This document shows, one piece after another, positions 55,901-64,000 of a stretch of DNA of 64,000 bases. The notes under the pieces were generated by a model. That model was not told the DNA's origin, made no database searches, and saw only the letters and a list, made by a program, of their open reading frames with translations. Both the position numbers and the translations under genes were made by a program. Numbering within the stretch: position 1 is the first letter of the stretch; each line of letters starts with the position of its first letter. The DNA comes from Sternotherus odoratus (taxonomy: Eukaryota; Chordata; Testudines; Kinosternidae), in assembly GCA_032164245.1 (NCBI GenBank), contig JAVMKO010000002.1, forward strand, positions 89,913,340 to 89,977,339, written 5' to 3'.

Positions 55901-58900
55901 TCTTTCTGCCTATTTTACCATCACCAGTGATAAAGATTCTGTCATCAGAACTCAGCTGACACTTTTGTCAACGATGCACAAGGCAGAATAGAATCCAGCT
56001 CACTCTTCCAAAATTGTGTTAGTTCTGCAGCACTAACAGTAACATCTTGGTTTCATCAATTAAGTCAGGAAATCTGACTCAAAACCATGTTAATAAGAAT
56101 GTGCCATTTTTACATAGCAATATTTCTAAGTACGACTGCATTTTTGAAGAGACTGTTTACACAAATCAAATCTGAAGAGGATTATTTTTACACTGGAGCA
56201 AACTTGAACTATAATTATTTTTTGTAAAAGGAATTGACTGAGCTAAGTATTGTCTGTATTTGTGCTTAATTGAAAGATTTCCCCCCTCCTTCTACTTAAT
56301 CCTACAGCGATGTCATAATCCTGCATTCATGACCTAATATTCTCTTGTTATGGAAATAACTTATGTCACACATGCAGATCATGATGTCATTGCAAGATCC
56401 AGTAGTAAAGAAATGTGGTGTTGGAAGGAGCAAGCTCCTGAGGGGCAATAGGAGTGATTAAAGCAGGGGCTAGGAGTCAGATTAGATTCCATCCAGGTTC
56501 TTGTACCATGCCCATCAACTTGGAATCTGAGCACCTTCATGTGGTTCATTCAGTGATGTGACTAACATCTGTCATGTGGCACTTTTCTTCTTTCTTGCCA
56601 GAATGAAACTGTATGTGTTACTTTTTAAAAATAAAATTCAAAAAGTATGTGTCCCACTGTCTGGAGTGGTGCGGGGCCATGACTGCCAACCTCAGGGCAG
56701 ACTGTCGAAAAACAGGGCAGGCACCCTAAACTAGTTGTATGTATATAATTAGATTTCACGAACCAAGTAATAAATGTGAACTCCTGAAGCACTATAACAG
56801 TCTTACAGTGGAGTCACAAACAGTTCTCTTGGGCACTTTAGTCTGTTTTGCTACCTAAGGGGAGGAGGGGTGGCTGAGTGAGCCTGCAGGGACACATGGG
56901 GATGGGGGGGAGAAAGAGTGGTTGATTGGGGATGCAGATACACATGGGGATGAGGAAGGGTGCAGGGACTCATGGGGATGGGGAAGGGTGAAGGAACACA
57001 TGGGAGAGGTGAGACAGTTTGAGTTAGGATTCATGGGAACAAGGGAAGAGGAATGCAGGGAGAATTGGAGATGGGGAAAGATTTGCCTGATTGAATGGGA
57101 GAGGCTAAGGGTCAGCCAGAGTCTACATGGGTGAGGCTCCCAGGCTCCCTAATAATTTCTCCTTTCCCCTTCCCCTCCCCACAATCCTCCCCTCATTCCA
57201 TAGTTCTCCTACCCACACCCAACTAACCTTCAGGTTCACTCCCAGGCTCCTGCCCTCAGTTATTTCCCTCTCCCTCAGCACCTCTTACTCCTGACTCCCG
57301 CAAGCTTTTGCACTGCTTCAGAGTGGTGAGGGAAATCCATTTCTGTATTGCAGTTTAAATGAATTATTACTCCAAGTTCTGTATTAATATGCCTAGTAAG
57401 AAATCTATTTGTCAAAAAATAATAATAATCCTGCATCTTTTTTGGTTGTCTGTATTATTCCAGACATACTTGCTGACAGGTACTTGGAAATAAATTACCA
57501 AAATTGAAACTGGCATGATTATATTGGCAAATAAAATATGCAGAATTCTAAAGTATCATGTGCAGAATTTTTAATGTTTTGGTGCAGAATTCTCCCAGGA
57601 AGAGGAGTTGTAGTAATCTGTCAGCACTGAATGTCTTTCAGGGCTCACCAGGTTGACCCTGGGGATTCCTGCTCTTTCCTAACTCCAGTCTTTTGAGAGT
57701 CCAAACAGCAAAGAGATGTCTGCTCCCTTTATTTCCTTCTTCCAGAATTCAAGCTAGTGGGATGAACTTCCTTGCAGGTAGCACCTTCCCAGGTGTGAGA
57801 GGGCCATTTACCCAGTCTTTGTATCATGATGTTTTTTATAATGGCCCACTTAATTTTGTCTTCCTTGATGGGCAGGTGAACCATTCCTCCTGCCTGGGTT
57901 CACATGTTCAGAGCAGGCACTTTTACAGTTATAAAGCAAAGGTGACTGTAACGGGGTCGGTCACTCACCCGGCAGCGCCCCCATCTGGTCGTCTGGGAAT
58001 TAGCTCTTTTTGACCCTGGAGCGCCCTCTGCCGGCCGACGTCCGCTTCTCCACACTGGCCCCGTGTCCCTCCCGGAACCCCTTGCTGAGGGTGCTGCACC
58101 CCTGCAGTACCCCCCTGGTCTTAGGGTCTCCCCTCCCTGGGGAACCCAACACCCACTATCCCCAACTTGCCTCAGATACGGCCACTGCCAGTCACCACTG
58201 CCTCAGTCTCTCTGAGTCTGACTGCAGTCTCATGGCTACTCATCACCGGCAAGAAGGGGTCGGCCTGCTGCTCTTATCAGCCCAGGGGCCGCCCCCTTGA
58301 AACCCCCAGTACCCTGTGGGTCAGGCCTTCCCTAGGCTCAGCAAGCTGGGGCCCTCTCACTAGAGCTTAGGCTCCCTGGCTCCCAGCTGCCTTGCCCTCG
58401 CCCTGTCCCAGTCTGGGTACTCTGATAAAGGCTCCCTGCAGCCAGGCCCTGTCTCCCTCTGATTGCAGAGGAGACTGCCCCCTTGCAATTCCCAGTACCC
58501 CGTGGGTCGGGCCTTCCCTAGGCTCGGCAAACTGGGGCCCTCTCCCTAGAGCTTAGGCTCCCTGGCTCCCAGCTGCCTCACCCACGCCCTGTCCCAGTCC
58601 AGGTACTTTGCAGCCAGGCCCTGTCTCCTGCTGCCTACAGAGTAGACTGACCCCCCCCCTAACTCCTGCCTCCCAGGCTTTTATACAGCCTGGAATGTTT
58701 GGGGCGTGGCCACACAGCTGAGCCTGCTTCCCACTCAAGCCTGCTAGCAGGTTCCCAGCCACAAACCCTCTTTCCAGGGCTATTCCAGCCTTTATAACAT
58801 AGGATACAGGCATTACAAGTAAAATTAATGCAGACAGCAACTTACAAGCATTTTATATTGCCTAAACACTGAACACACCTTACAAGTCTAACACCTGTCT

Positions 58901-61815
58901 TGAAGGCAGGGCCGGCTCCAGGCACCAGCCAAGGAAGCACGTGCCTGGGGCGGCACATTTTAAGGGGCGGCATTCTGGTCAATATTAGGGCGGCACAATT
59001 CGGACGCCTTTTTTTTTTTCGCTTCGGCAGTTCGGGTGACACCTTTGCTTGGGGCAGCAAAAAAAGTAGAGTCGGCCCTGGCCTTGAATAGCACTAACTA
59101 GGGTGACCAGATAGCAAGTGTGAAAAATCAGGACAGAGGGTAGGAGGTAATAGGAGCCTATATAAGAAAAAAAACAAAACATAAAATCGGGACATCTGGT
59201 CACCCTAATACTAACTTACATGTGAACTGGTCTGGTTTCCAGCTCTGAATTTGTCAGTGCTCAGCTGACGACGACAGCCTTGGCAAAAGCTGGCATCTGG
59301 TCTACTAGCGTCACAATGTGTAAGTTGTGCCATCCAAGTTCTTATGTTCCCTGCTCTGCTACTAGCTTGCTGTAGTATGTTCAGCAAGTCATGTAACTTC
59401 TTTGCCTCAGCATCTGTATTTGTAAAATGGGATCAGAGATGCTTTGCAAGAAGCTTTGAGACCATCGGATGAGACATGTTACTTGAGTGTAAAGTATTCA
59501 CCACAACAATGGGCTACACCTGGAACCAGCTAGAGAGAATGGCTCAGGATAGAGGACTCTGGAGATCTGTGGTTGGCGGCCCATACCCCGACTGGGGTGA
59601 CGGGCATAAGTAAGTAAGTAAAGTATTATTCTTAATGCACACACACATCTTCAAGAATTAGCAAACCTTGTAAGAAAAATAATAGCAACATTTGTGCATG
59701 GTAAAAGGATTTATATTTAATCTTACTATGGTTTACATTGTTGTCCTTGCGTGAAAAGTCCCTCCAAGGCCTGATGGCAGCTTATACAGCTGTGTGATTG
59801 TAGTTCTCTGTCTAATGTCAGCGTATGTTGTTTCAGGGTATTTCTGTGAGCAGTGCACGGAAGGAGCCACATATACGGATGCAGTGATCTCTCCTAATTT
59901 AGACACTACTAAAATCATGAGGGTTCCCCATGCCACGTCGATGTCAGACTGCACAGCGGCTTGCTGCGATCTTTTGGGTTGTGACTTGTCCTGGATGTTT
60001 GAACGACGCTGCTACATTGTGAACTGCCAGCATAAAGAAAATTGTGAACCCAAGAAAATTGAAACAGTGAAGTCTTACCTCACGTTTGTACTTAGGCCTT
60101 CTCAGAGGCCAGGTGCCTTCATAGGGTATGGACAGGTGTTGCCAAATATGGCTCACACTGTGGGATTACCGGGTGAGCCCTCTGAGGAAGTGAGTAACCT
60201 GAAGGAGCTGTCTTTGCTGAGTAAAGATCACAGCCTTGAGGAGATATCTGAATATACTGATGACTACAGGGACTTGGAACAGGACCCCTTTCAGCTGAGC
60301 ATCAAACACAAACAGAAAGAGAGCACTGATTACATGGACTGGGGCCTGATGGTGACCAGTGAAAATGGCTTAAACTCTACAATAGCTGATACCGAAGACA
60401 ACCATGAGGATCTGGCTGAAAAGCAGAGAGGAGGCAGTAGACTGGAAAATCTCATGACTAAAAGTGGGTCCAATTCAAACTCACCTCCTATCGAACACGT
60501 CAAGGAGAAGCTGCCATCTCTCTCTGAGGTGACTCCATTCACAGGGGACGCCACTGAAAGCGAAGCAGCCAGTCAACCACCTTTACGTGCCAGTGACATC
60601 CTGGGGAAAGAGGTAGAGGTGCCTTAAGATCACAGAAGTAGTAGTGACGTGTACACTATAATGTTCTGCTTTGTAGGGCCTTTTTACTGTCATGTGACAT
60701 GTTACATGACAGCATCAGAAAAAACTGTGCTTTTCCCAAACCAACAGCCTTTCTCCTATCTAATGTAATTGCAATGCAATGCTACTTAAATCCCGGGAAG
60801 GCATTCAGATATCTAGCCAACAATAAGGGTGTAGGGATCCCAGTTTAAACTGTCAGATGTAGATGGATGTAGATCTGGGTTACAATATGGTATTCTGGCT
60901 TTCTGGCCTCCAAAATGCATCGTTCCTTAACAGCTCCACATGCAACATGCATTCTCATGTGTGCTAAGGCAATGCAGTCTAGGGGAGTATGCACAGAGTA
61001 GGGACTCAGAAATTAGGGCGTTTGAATCTAAGCCATTGCACTGCGTCAGTGTGTGGCCTTGCCCAAATTATTTCAAGTCCCGGCCTCTGTTCAATAAAAT
61101 AAATGAATGTAATGGGGATATTAATACTTTCCTATGTCTTAGGTGTATTGTGGTGATTTATTAGTATTTGTGTAGTGCTTCGAATATACCAAGCACCATA
61201 TCAATGCTAAGTATTAATGGACATCACATAGTTACAGGAAACACCGCTTTTAACCCGAGAAGGTCAGTGATCAGGTACTTAGTAGTAGATAATGATCGTT
61301 ACCCACAATAGCGGACATGCCCCTGCCCTGAAAAGCTTAATCTTAATTTAAGATTAGACACAAGTGAGTGTGACAGATGTATGTTAATAGCCATATCCTT
61401 GCATTGTTTTCCATCTTTATTGTTCTCCAATTCCTGTTTGAGGTGGAAAGCAGTTTCTGAAAAATTTGATGGGAGAATGTAGGCCTTCATTGGTAATGTT
61501 TTTCTGCACATTCAAGACGCACATTGCTGGGCTCAGTTTATGCATTATAAAGAATGTATATCTGAATAGGAAAAGTGATTGACTCTTCATCATTTTTACC
61601 CTTACTGTTCCCCTTACAGGTTTTAATGCCTTCCCATAACCCTCCTCCAGACAATCTGGCATCTACCCAAGCTGTTTCAGAGAGAATCCAAATCCCAATA
61701 ACAGCCCCCTGGAGTCTGACACAAGATGGGATCACACCACTTCCAGCTACTTCTGTCATCTCTCAGGCCACTGTCACGCAGCAGGTCACATCTCCCACCA
61801 CTGCTGCCAAAGCAG
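43808..61815 (+). CDS. KIAA0319: KIAA0319, 5' half (gene continues beyond the window)
   Basis: KIAA0319 is a type I membrane glycoprotein with an N-terminal MANEC/MANSC Cys-rich domain, PKD repeats and one transmembrane helix, studied for roles in neuronal migration and axon growth and as a dyslexia candidate. Coding exons here: 43924-43972 (within 43808-43972), 59837-60612 and 61620-61815, all in phase (340 codons). Residues 1-17 are a signal peptide ([17 protein letters not shown]). Residues 20-104 are the MANEC domain with [19 protein letters not shown] and NCEPKK. The acidic linker follows, with [13 protein letters not shown] and DYMDWGL matching human motifs. Exon 4 begins [10 protein letters not shown] (human VLMPSHSLPP). 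PKD domains are not in this window. Same strand as TDP2, as in human. Confidence 0.93.
44305..44560. mobile_element. GC-rich MITE with 3-bp duplication, copy 2
   Basis: Related to 14375-14658, in inverse orientation: GGGCTTGTCCTCACTAG at the left, GAAGACGAGCCC at the right, TAG on both sides. The shared interior includes CCCCCGTCGACTCCAGCTTG. It lies in KIAA0319 intron 2. Confidence 0.6.
45955..46137 (-). mobile_element. tRNA-derived SINE with internal duplication
   Basis: The minus strand begins GGGGGGATAGCTCAGTGGTT (A box) and contains GGTTGTGAGTTCAATCC (B box), the RNA polymerase III promoter pattern. The 3' part, ATGACCTTCAAGGTC with CTTTCCAGTTCTA, resembles a CR1-type tail. A 23-bp unit beginning CCTGCCTACACTAGCAGGAT (plus) is repeated at 46012-46034 and 46035-46057. 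It resembles cryptodiran turtle SINEs; it is not a tRNA gene. Confidence 0.8.
46358..47641. mobile_element. TGTCTACAC MITE split by a CR1
   Basis: The left terminus GGCGATGTCTACACTACA pairs with the right terminus GTGTAGTGTAGACAAGGC. The CR1 at 46398-47024 interrupts the left side. The remaining interior (47030-47630) is GC-rich, with long but meaningless ORFs on both strands. Confidence 0.55.
46398..47024 (+). mobile_element. CR1 LINE 3' end, nested
   Basis: Plus-strand CR1 tail: CCCTTGTTGCCAAGAAGGCT, then a degraded C-terminal ORF and [20 protein letters not shown] at about 46859, ending TTCTATGATTCTATGAG. A poly-G run at 46706-46722 breaks the ORF. Confidence 0.9.
47904..48414 (+). mobile_element. 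Solo LTR of an endogenous retrovirus-like element
   Basis: 511 bp from TGTTAGGACC to CCCCCTGCAACA with a perfect 5-bp duplication CCATC (47899-47903, 48415-48419). AATAAA at 48337-48342 serves as the poly(A) signal, followed by an R/U5-like segment (TCTCCCGGCAACGAGATAAG). No internal genes remain. Confidence 0.8.
49559..50344. mobile_element. hAT-type non-autonomous transposon
   Basis: Terminal inverted repeats CAGGGGTCTCAAAC and GTTTGAGACCCCTG, with a perfect 8-bp target duplication TTGTACAT (49551-49558, 50345-50352). The GC-rich interior carries CCAATGGGAGCTTCG, related to the repeat at 75-405. The long minus-strand ORF through it is not a gene. Confidence 0.85.
50690..50880 (-). repeat. 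MIR-like ancient SINE
   Basis: CCTTATCCCCAGTTTTACAG, CTGAGAAACCCAAGCAAAGA and TTACCCAGGGTCAGACA match the reverse-complement MIR core. Confidence 0.55.
50970..51100. mobile_element. hAT MITE, GGGTGACCAGA family, copy 1
   Basis: 131 bp; termini TAGGGTGACCAGA and TCTGATCACCCTG. Perfect 8-bp duplication GATCCCAC at 50962-50969 and 51101-51108. Confidence 0.85.
52512..52803. mobile_element. hAT-like MITE
   Basis: Termini CAGGGGTGAAAGTAA and TTACTTTCACCTCTG. Flanking octamers GGTAGCAC and CGCAGCAC agree at six of eight positions, a decayed duplication. Internal tandem TTTAAA/GGGCCC motifs. Confidence 0.65.
53563..53790. mobile_element. MITE fragment (GGTCTACACTA terminus)
   Basis: CAGGTCTACACTATGAACTT at the left, then the inverted pair GGGGTGTAAAAACTTCACAC and a purine-rich interior. 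The right terminus is not identifiable. Confidence 0.4.
54405..54601 (+). repeat. MIR SINE
   Basis: GGGCCTAGTGGCTAGATCAC (tRNA-like head), GCCACTGATCTGCTATGTGG and TGTGCCTCAGTTTCCTCC (core) in the order of MIR. It is well preserved for such an old family. Confidence 0.75.
57495..57605. repeat. Interspersed repeat with GCAGAATT motifs, copy 2
   Basis: Diverged copy of the repeat at 38000-38135, same orientation: GCATGATTATATTGGCAAAT, then GTGCAGAATTCTCCCAGG. Confidence 0.5.
57949..58890. repeat. GC-rich unclassified repeat with internal direct duplication
   Basis: Begins TGTAACGGGGTCGGTCACTC, a possible LTR-type TG start. Inside, a block from about 58300 (CCCAGTACCCTGTGGGTCAG) is repeated about 185 bp later (CCCAGTACCCCGTGGGTCGG), both followed by CTTAGGCTCCCTGGCTCCCA. 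No TG...CA pair with a clear host duplication was found. Confidence 0.5.
58905..59080. mobile_element. hAT-like MITE (CAGGGCCGGCTC)
   Basis: Termini CAGGGCCGGCTC and GAGTCGGCCCTG. Flanks GTCTTGAA and GCCTTGAA agree at seven of eight bases. GGGGCGGCA repeats inside. Confidence 0.65.
59099..59207. mobile_element. hAT MITE, GGGTGACCAGA family, copy 2
   Basis: Inverse orientation relative to the copy at 50970. Termini TAGGGTGACCAGA and TCTGGTCACCCTA; flanks GCACTAAC and ATACTAAC agree at six of eight bases. Confidence 0.75.
59345..59475 (+). repeat. MIR-like ancient SINE core
   Basis: CAAGTCATGTAACTTCTTTG, CCTCAGCATCTGTATTTGTA and AAATGGGATCAGAG follow the MIR core. Confidence 0.5.
59512..59622 (+). 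mobile_element. 3' end of a non-CR1 LINE
   Basis: The frame reads [20 protein letters not shown] then [10 protein letters not shown] and a stop, followed by (GTAA)n. The AxDRxxWRxxV pattern is the usual C-terminus of several LINE ORF2 families; the clade is not assigned. It is extremely 5'-truncated. Confidence 0.55.
59837..60612 (+). CDS. KIAA0319: KIAA0319 MANEC-domain exon
   Basis: Starts GG|TAT after TTGTTTCAG and encodes the whole MANEC domain (ten or more cysteines) plus a long acidic, Ser-rich linker, closing ILGKE at GAG|GTAGAG. Reading through the donor gives a stop within five codons. One NST glycosylation motif is in the linker. Confidence 0.95.
61005..61200 (+). repeat. MIR-like ancient SINE
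   Basis: GTGTGTGGCCTTGCCCAAAT and GTAATGGGGATATTAATAC resemble the MIR core and downstream region; the head is degraded. It lies in the intron between the MANEC exon and exon 4. Confidence 0.45.
61620..61815 (+). CDS. KIAA0319: KIAA0319 exon 4 (Ser/Thr/Pro-rich linker)
   Basis: After CCCCTTACAG the frame reads [15 protein letters not shown] and continues to [10 protein letters not shown] at GCAG|GTGATG. The composition suits the mucin-like linker before the first PKD domain. The exon leaves phase 1. Confidence 0.88.
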
Positions 61816-62178
61816 GTGATGTTTTTCTTCTTAAAAGGTGGAACTTTTAAAAATAAATTGAGAAATGTTGAGGCAAATAGCCCAACTCTGACGCCCAGAC
61901 AGCGCTGACGCTGAGCGCCATATTGGTGGCTCTAGTCATTTCTGATTACCAACTTCAGTGGGGCACCAGCGCTTTAAGGTGGTGACACAAGTTGCGTGAA
62001 TACCCCCCTGAAAGCCAGAGTTCATTTTGGCAATGGATGGTTAGGAAGCGCTGAGGAGGTGCTCTCGGTTGAGAAGGACTGGCTGTGAAATGAGCCTCCA
62101 GAGACGAGCAGGCTAATTTAGAGTCTCACTACTTTTACAGCGTAAGCCTGGCCCCAGTGGATAAAGCTTTCTCACTCC

Positions 62179-62573
62179 GGGTATATTTACAGTGCACTCT
62201 GAGCTGGGTCCTAGGAAACGCAGACGTTTGAAAACAGTGTGTCCAAGCCCACACTTCAGCGTCCACACTGCCTTGTAAGCTTGGGCTAACAGTTTCTGGA
62301 ACCAGGTCTCTCAGCCAAGCTGTCACATCCATACTGCACTGCTCAGACCTTCTGTCTCGGGCATGTGGCTTGAGCTGCATCCACGCTGCAAAATGACAGG
62401 CTTGGACCCAAGTCACAGCGGGACTTGGGCTCTGCTCCGCCCCTTTAACAAGCCCCAAGACCCAGCCCTGTTTGCTGGCCTGAATCAGATTGGTTTGCAT
62501 GTGGACAGCAGGGGGCGTGGACTCAAACCTGTGTTGGAGCCCAGGCTTAGTATGCAGTGTAGACATTTACTCC
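62179..62573. mobile_element. TATGTCTACAC MITE family copy
   Basis: GGGTATATTTACAGTGCACT at the left and AGTGTAGACATTTACTCC at the right. Internal CTGAGCTGGGTCCTAGG, with inverted-repeat-like stretches in the second half (GTTGGAGCCCAGGCTTAG). It lies downstream of KIAA0319 exon 4. Confidence 0.5.
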
Positions 62574-62585
62574 CTACCTGCTATG

Positions 62586-62605
62586 GAGATGATGATGATG
62601 ATGAT
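62586..62605. repeat. Short GAT trinucleotide repeat
   Basis: About six GAT units just outside the MITE. Confidence 0.8.
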
Positions 62606-63099
62606 GTCAGTCTGAAGTTATGTTTCCAAAAGTCAGTGTTTTGCTCGAGTGTTAGACAGTAAAACTCGAGTTCAGCATGGAGGAGAATGGGAAGAAGGGG
62701 AAAGCCTGAATGTGTGCGATTTGCTCCACTCTGCTCATGGAATGCCTGGCAGAAGAACCCTGCACGTCTCAGTAGAGCCATCAGGGCAGGGATTTTTTCC
62801 TAATTACTCTCTTGAGTCGGGAGCAGTCAGCCTGGACCCAACCCGCAGGAACGCAGGACCCTGAAGCAAGTGTCAGTCCCCCCCTACCAGGACAAAGGGG
62901 AAAAAAGATACAAAGGAGGCCCTTGACCAATGGGATGAACCCCACCTCAGGCCAGGCAGATTTTAGCATCCAAGGGAGGGAGAGGGCTAAAGGGGACTCA
63001 AAAACAGACTTGGGAGAAGTCAAGGGACAGGTAGCACTGAATCTCCCTCCCCCTGGTGTTTCCTCAGGGCTGCGCCTTTACTTCATCATTTTAAGATGA

Positions 63100-64000
63100 A
63101 TCAAGTGCTGCCATGGACCCACAGTTCTTAACACACGACTCTGCATCCCTTTGGACCCCTCAGGAAGGTATCCCTGTATTTCCTCTCCACCAAGGGTGCT
63201 TTCCTGATGGACATCACCTCCACCCAGAGAGAGTGCCGGAGCCTGGGGCGTCACCTATTGAGGAGCAGTGTAGCACCTTCCACAATGAAAAGGTGGTTTT
63301 CAAAAAGACCCCGACTATATCCCAAAAGCTAACTCAGTTTTTCAGAACTGAAGAAGTCGCGATCCTGTCCACCCAAGAGAGAAGCTGTGGCATACACTGG
63401 GTGCTCGTAGAGATCTCGGCTCTAAATCAGTTGCATATTGGCCTTTTGCAAGTTCAGTGCTTGATCTGCTCCCTGTCATCCAAAGAAAAGAGAGCATCAA
63501 CATCTTCTATTTCAAGATGGTGGGGATAGTGCATATAGGAAGCCTTCCAGACAAGAATCTCTCCAGCAACCAGCATCCACGCCCACTCGCTCAGAGTGGT
63601 AGCAGCTTTGTGGGCATAGAGATCTTCTGGCCCAGATGATGAGGTCTGCTGGGCATACCTGCTCAAAATTTACAAACTGGACATTGGGCATCAGCAAATG
63701 CAGACTCTATAATTCTATAAATCTATAATTCTGTTTGACTGAACTGTGCCCGAAGGGACAATGCTATGCAAGCCCCATTGGTTAAAGGATCTGTGGACCT
63801 TGTAGATGGTAGAGTGATTTGAAGGAAGAGAGGAAGGACTCTTTGTGGCCAAGAAGTGGAAGACTCTGTTCCTAGTTGGAAGGCAGCATGAAATAAGATG
63901 CAAAGCACACGGTCATCTTTTAGCCAAGCTGCATTTTCCATGTTCTTCTGCTATTTTCGTGGATCTGACAATGTGACGCTATGAATAACGTGTTAATCAC
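63100..64000. other. KIAA0319 intron with a coding-like remnant of unknown origin
   Basis: Between 63110 and 63670 both strands have open frames with non-random composition (minus: SEWAWMLVAGEILVWKASYM). It could be a degraded antisense retroelement ORF. I do not recognise the family, and no KIAA0319 PKD exon is visible before the window ends. Confidence 0.3.

Noticed and set aside
62135..62566. 143-codon minus-strand frame
   Set aside because: Located within a MITE copy (62179-62573) with inverted ends; shadow of repeat sequence.

Overview
This window is vertebrate nuclear DNA. It is intron-rich, with short coding exons joined across GT/AG boundaries, and most of it is interspersed repeats. 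The repeat mix points to a reptile, most likely a turtle: many CR1 LINEs ending in ATTCTATG-type octamers or the TTCTTATG tail, a tRNA-derived SINE with a CR1-like tail, Penelope-like retroelements, hAT and other MITEs, Helitrons, solo LTRs and old MIR copies. Species assignment is inference.

Three protein genes are supported. They lie in the same order and relative orientation as the human 6p22 ACOT13-TDP2-KIAA0319 block. ACOT13 (minus strand, three coding exons, 9640 down to 4286) is complete, with 141 residues. TDP2 (plus strand, seven coding exons, 9993 to 24155) is almost complete: all four catalytic motifs are present, but no in-frame ATG is visible in exon 1 and the acceptor of exon 3 is ambiguous. 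ACOT13 and TDP2 are head to head, with first codons about 350 bp apart inside one CpG-rich region that holds GC boxes and an NRF1-like site. KIAA0319 (plus strand) starts with a 5'UTR/signal-peptide exon at 43808-43972, then a 15.9 kb intron, the MANEC-domain exon at 59837-60612 and one more exon at 61620-61815. Its PKD domains and C-terminus lie beyond the right edge. A CpG island at about 31.5-32.3 kb is the likely KIAA0319 promoter with a non-coding first exon.

Layout: 1-4285 is gene-free DNA downstream of ACOT13 with a hAT-like fragment. 4286-9640 is ACOT13, whose introns hold a rearranged CR1 (4660-5680), a Penelope-type fold-back (6390-6555) and a nested Penelope/mariner composite (8386-9038). 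9640-10420 is the shared promoter and first TDP2 exons. 10450-14250 is a CR1 cluster including a CR1 inside a CR1. 14250-24530 is the rest of TDP2, with an LTR, MITEs and a minisatellite-bearing Helitron in its introns. 24530-31400 is gene-poor with a Penelope fold-back and a MITE split by a hAT element. 31500-43800 is the putative KIAA0319 promoter and first intron, with a Helitron, a Penelope element carrying a GIY-YIG endonuclease, a solo LTR and another fold-back. 43808-64000 is the 5' half of KIAA0319, whose long intron is packed with MITEs, a SINE, a CR1 and a solo LTR.

The most unusual material is the Penelope-like family. Several copies carry an inverted partial terminal repeat fused to a direct one, three with target-site duplications. 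The terminal repeats contain a conserved hairpin followed by GAAA that resembles part of a hammerhead ribozyme core.
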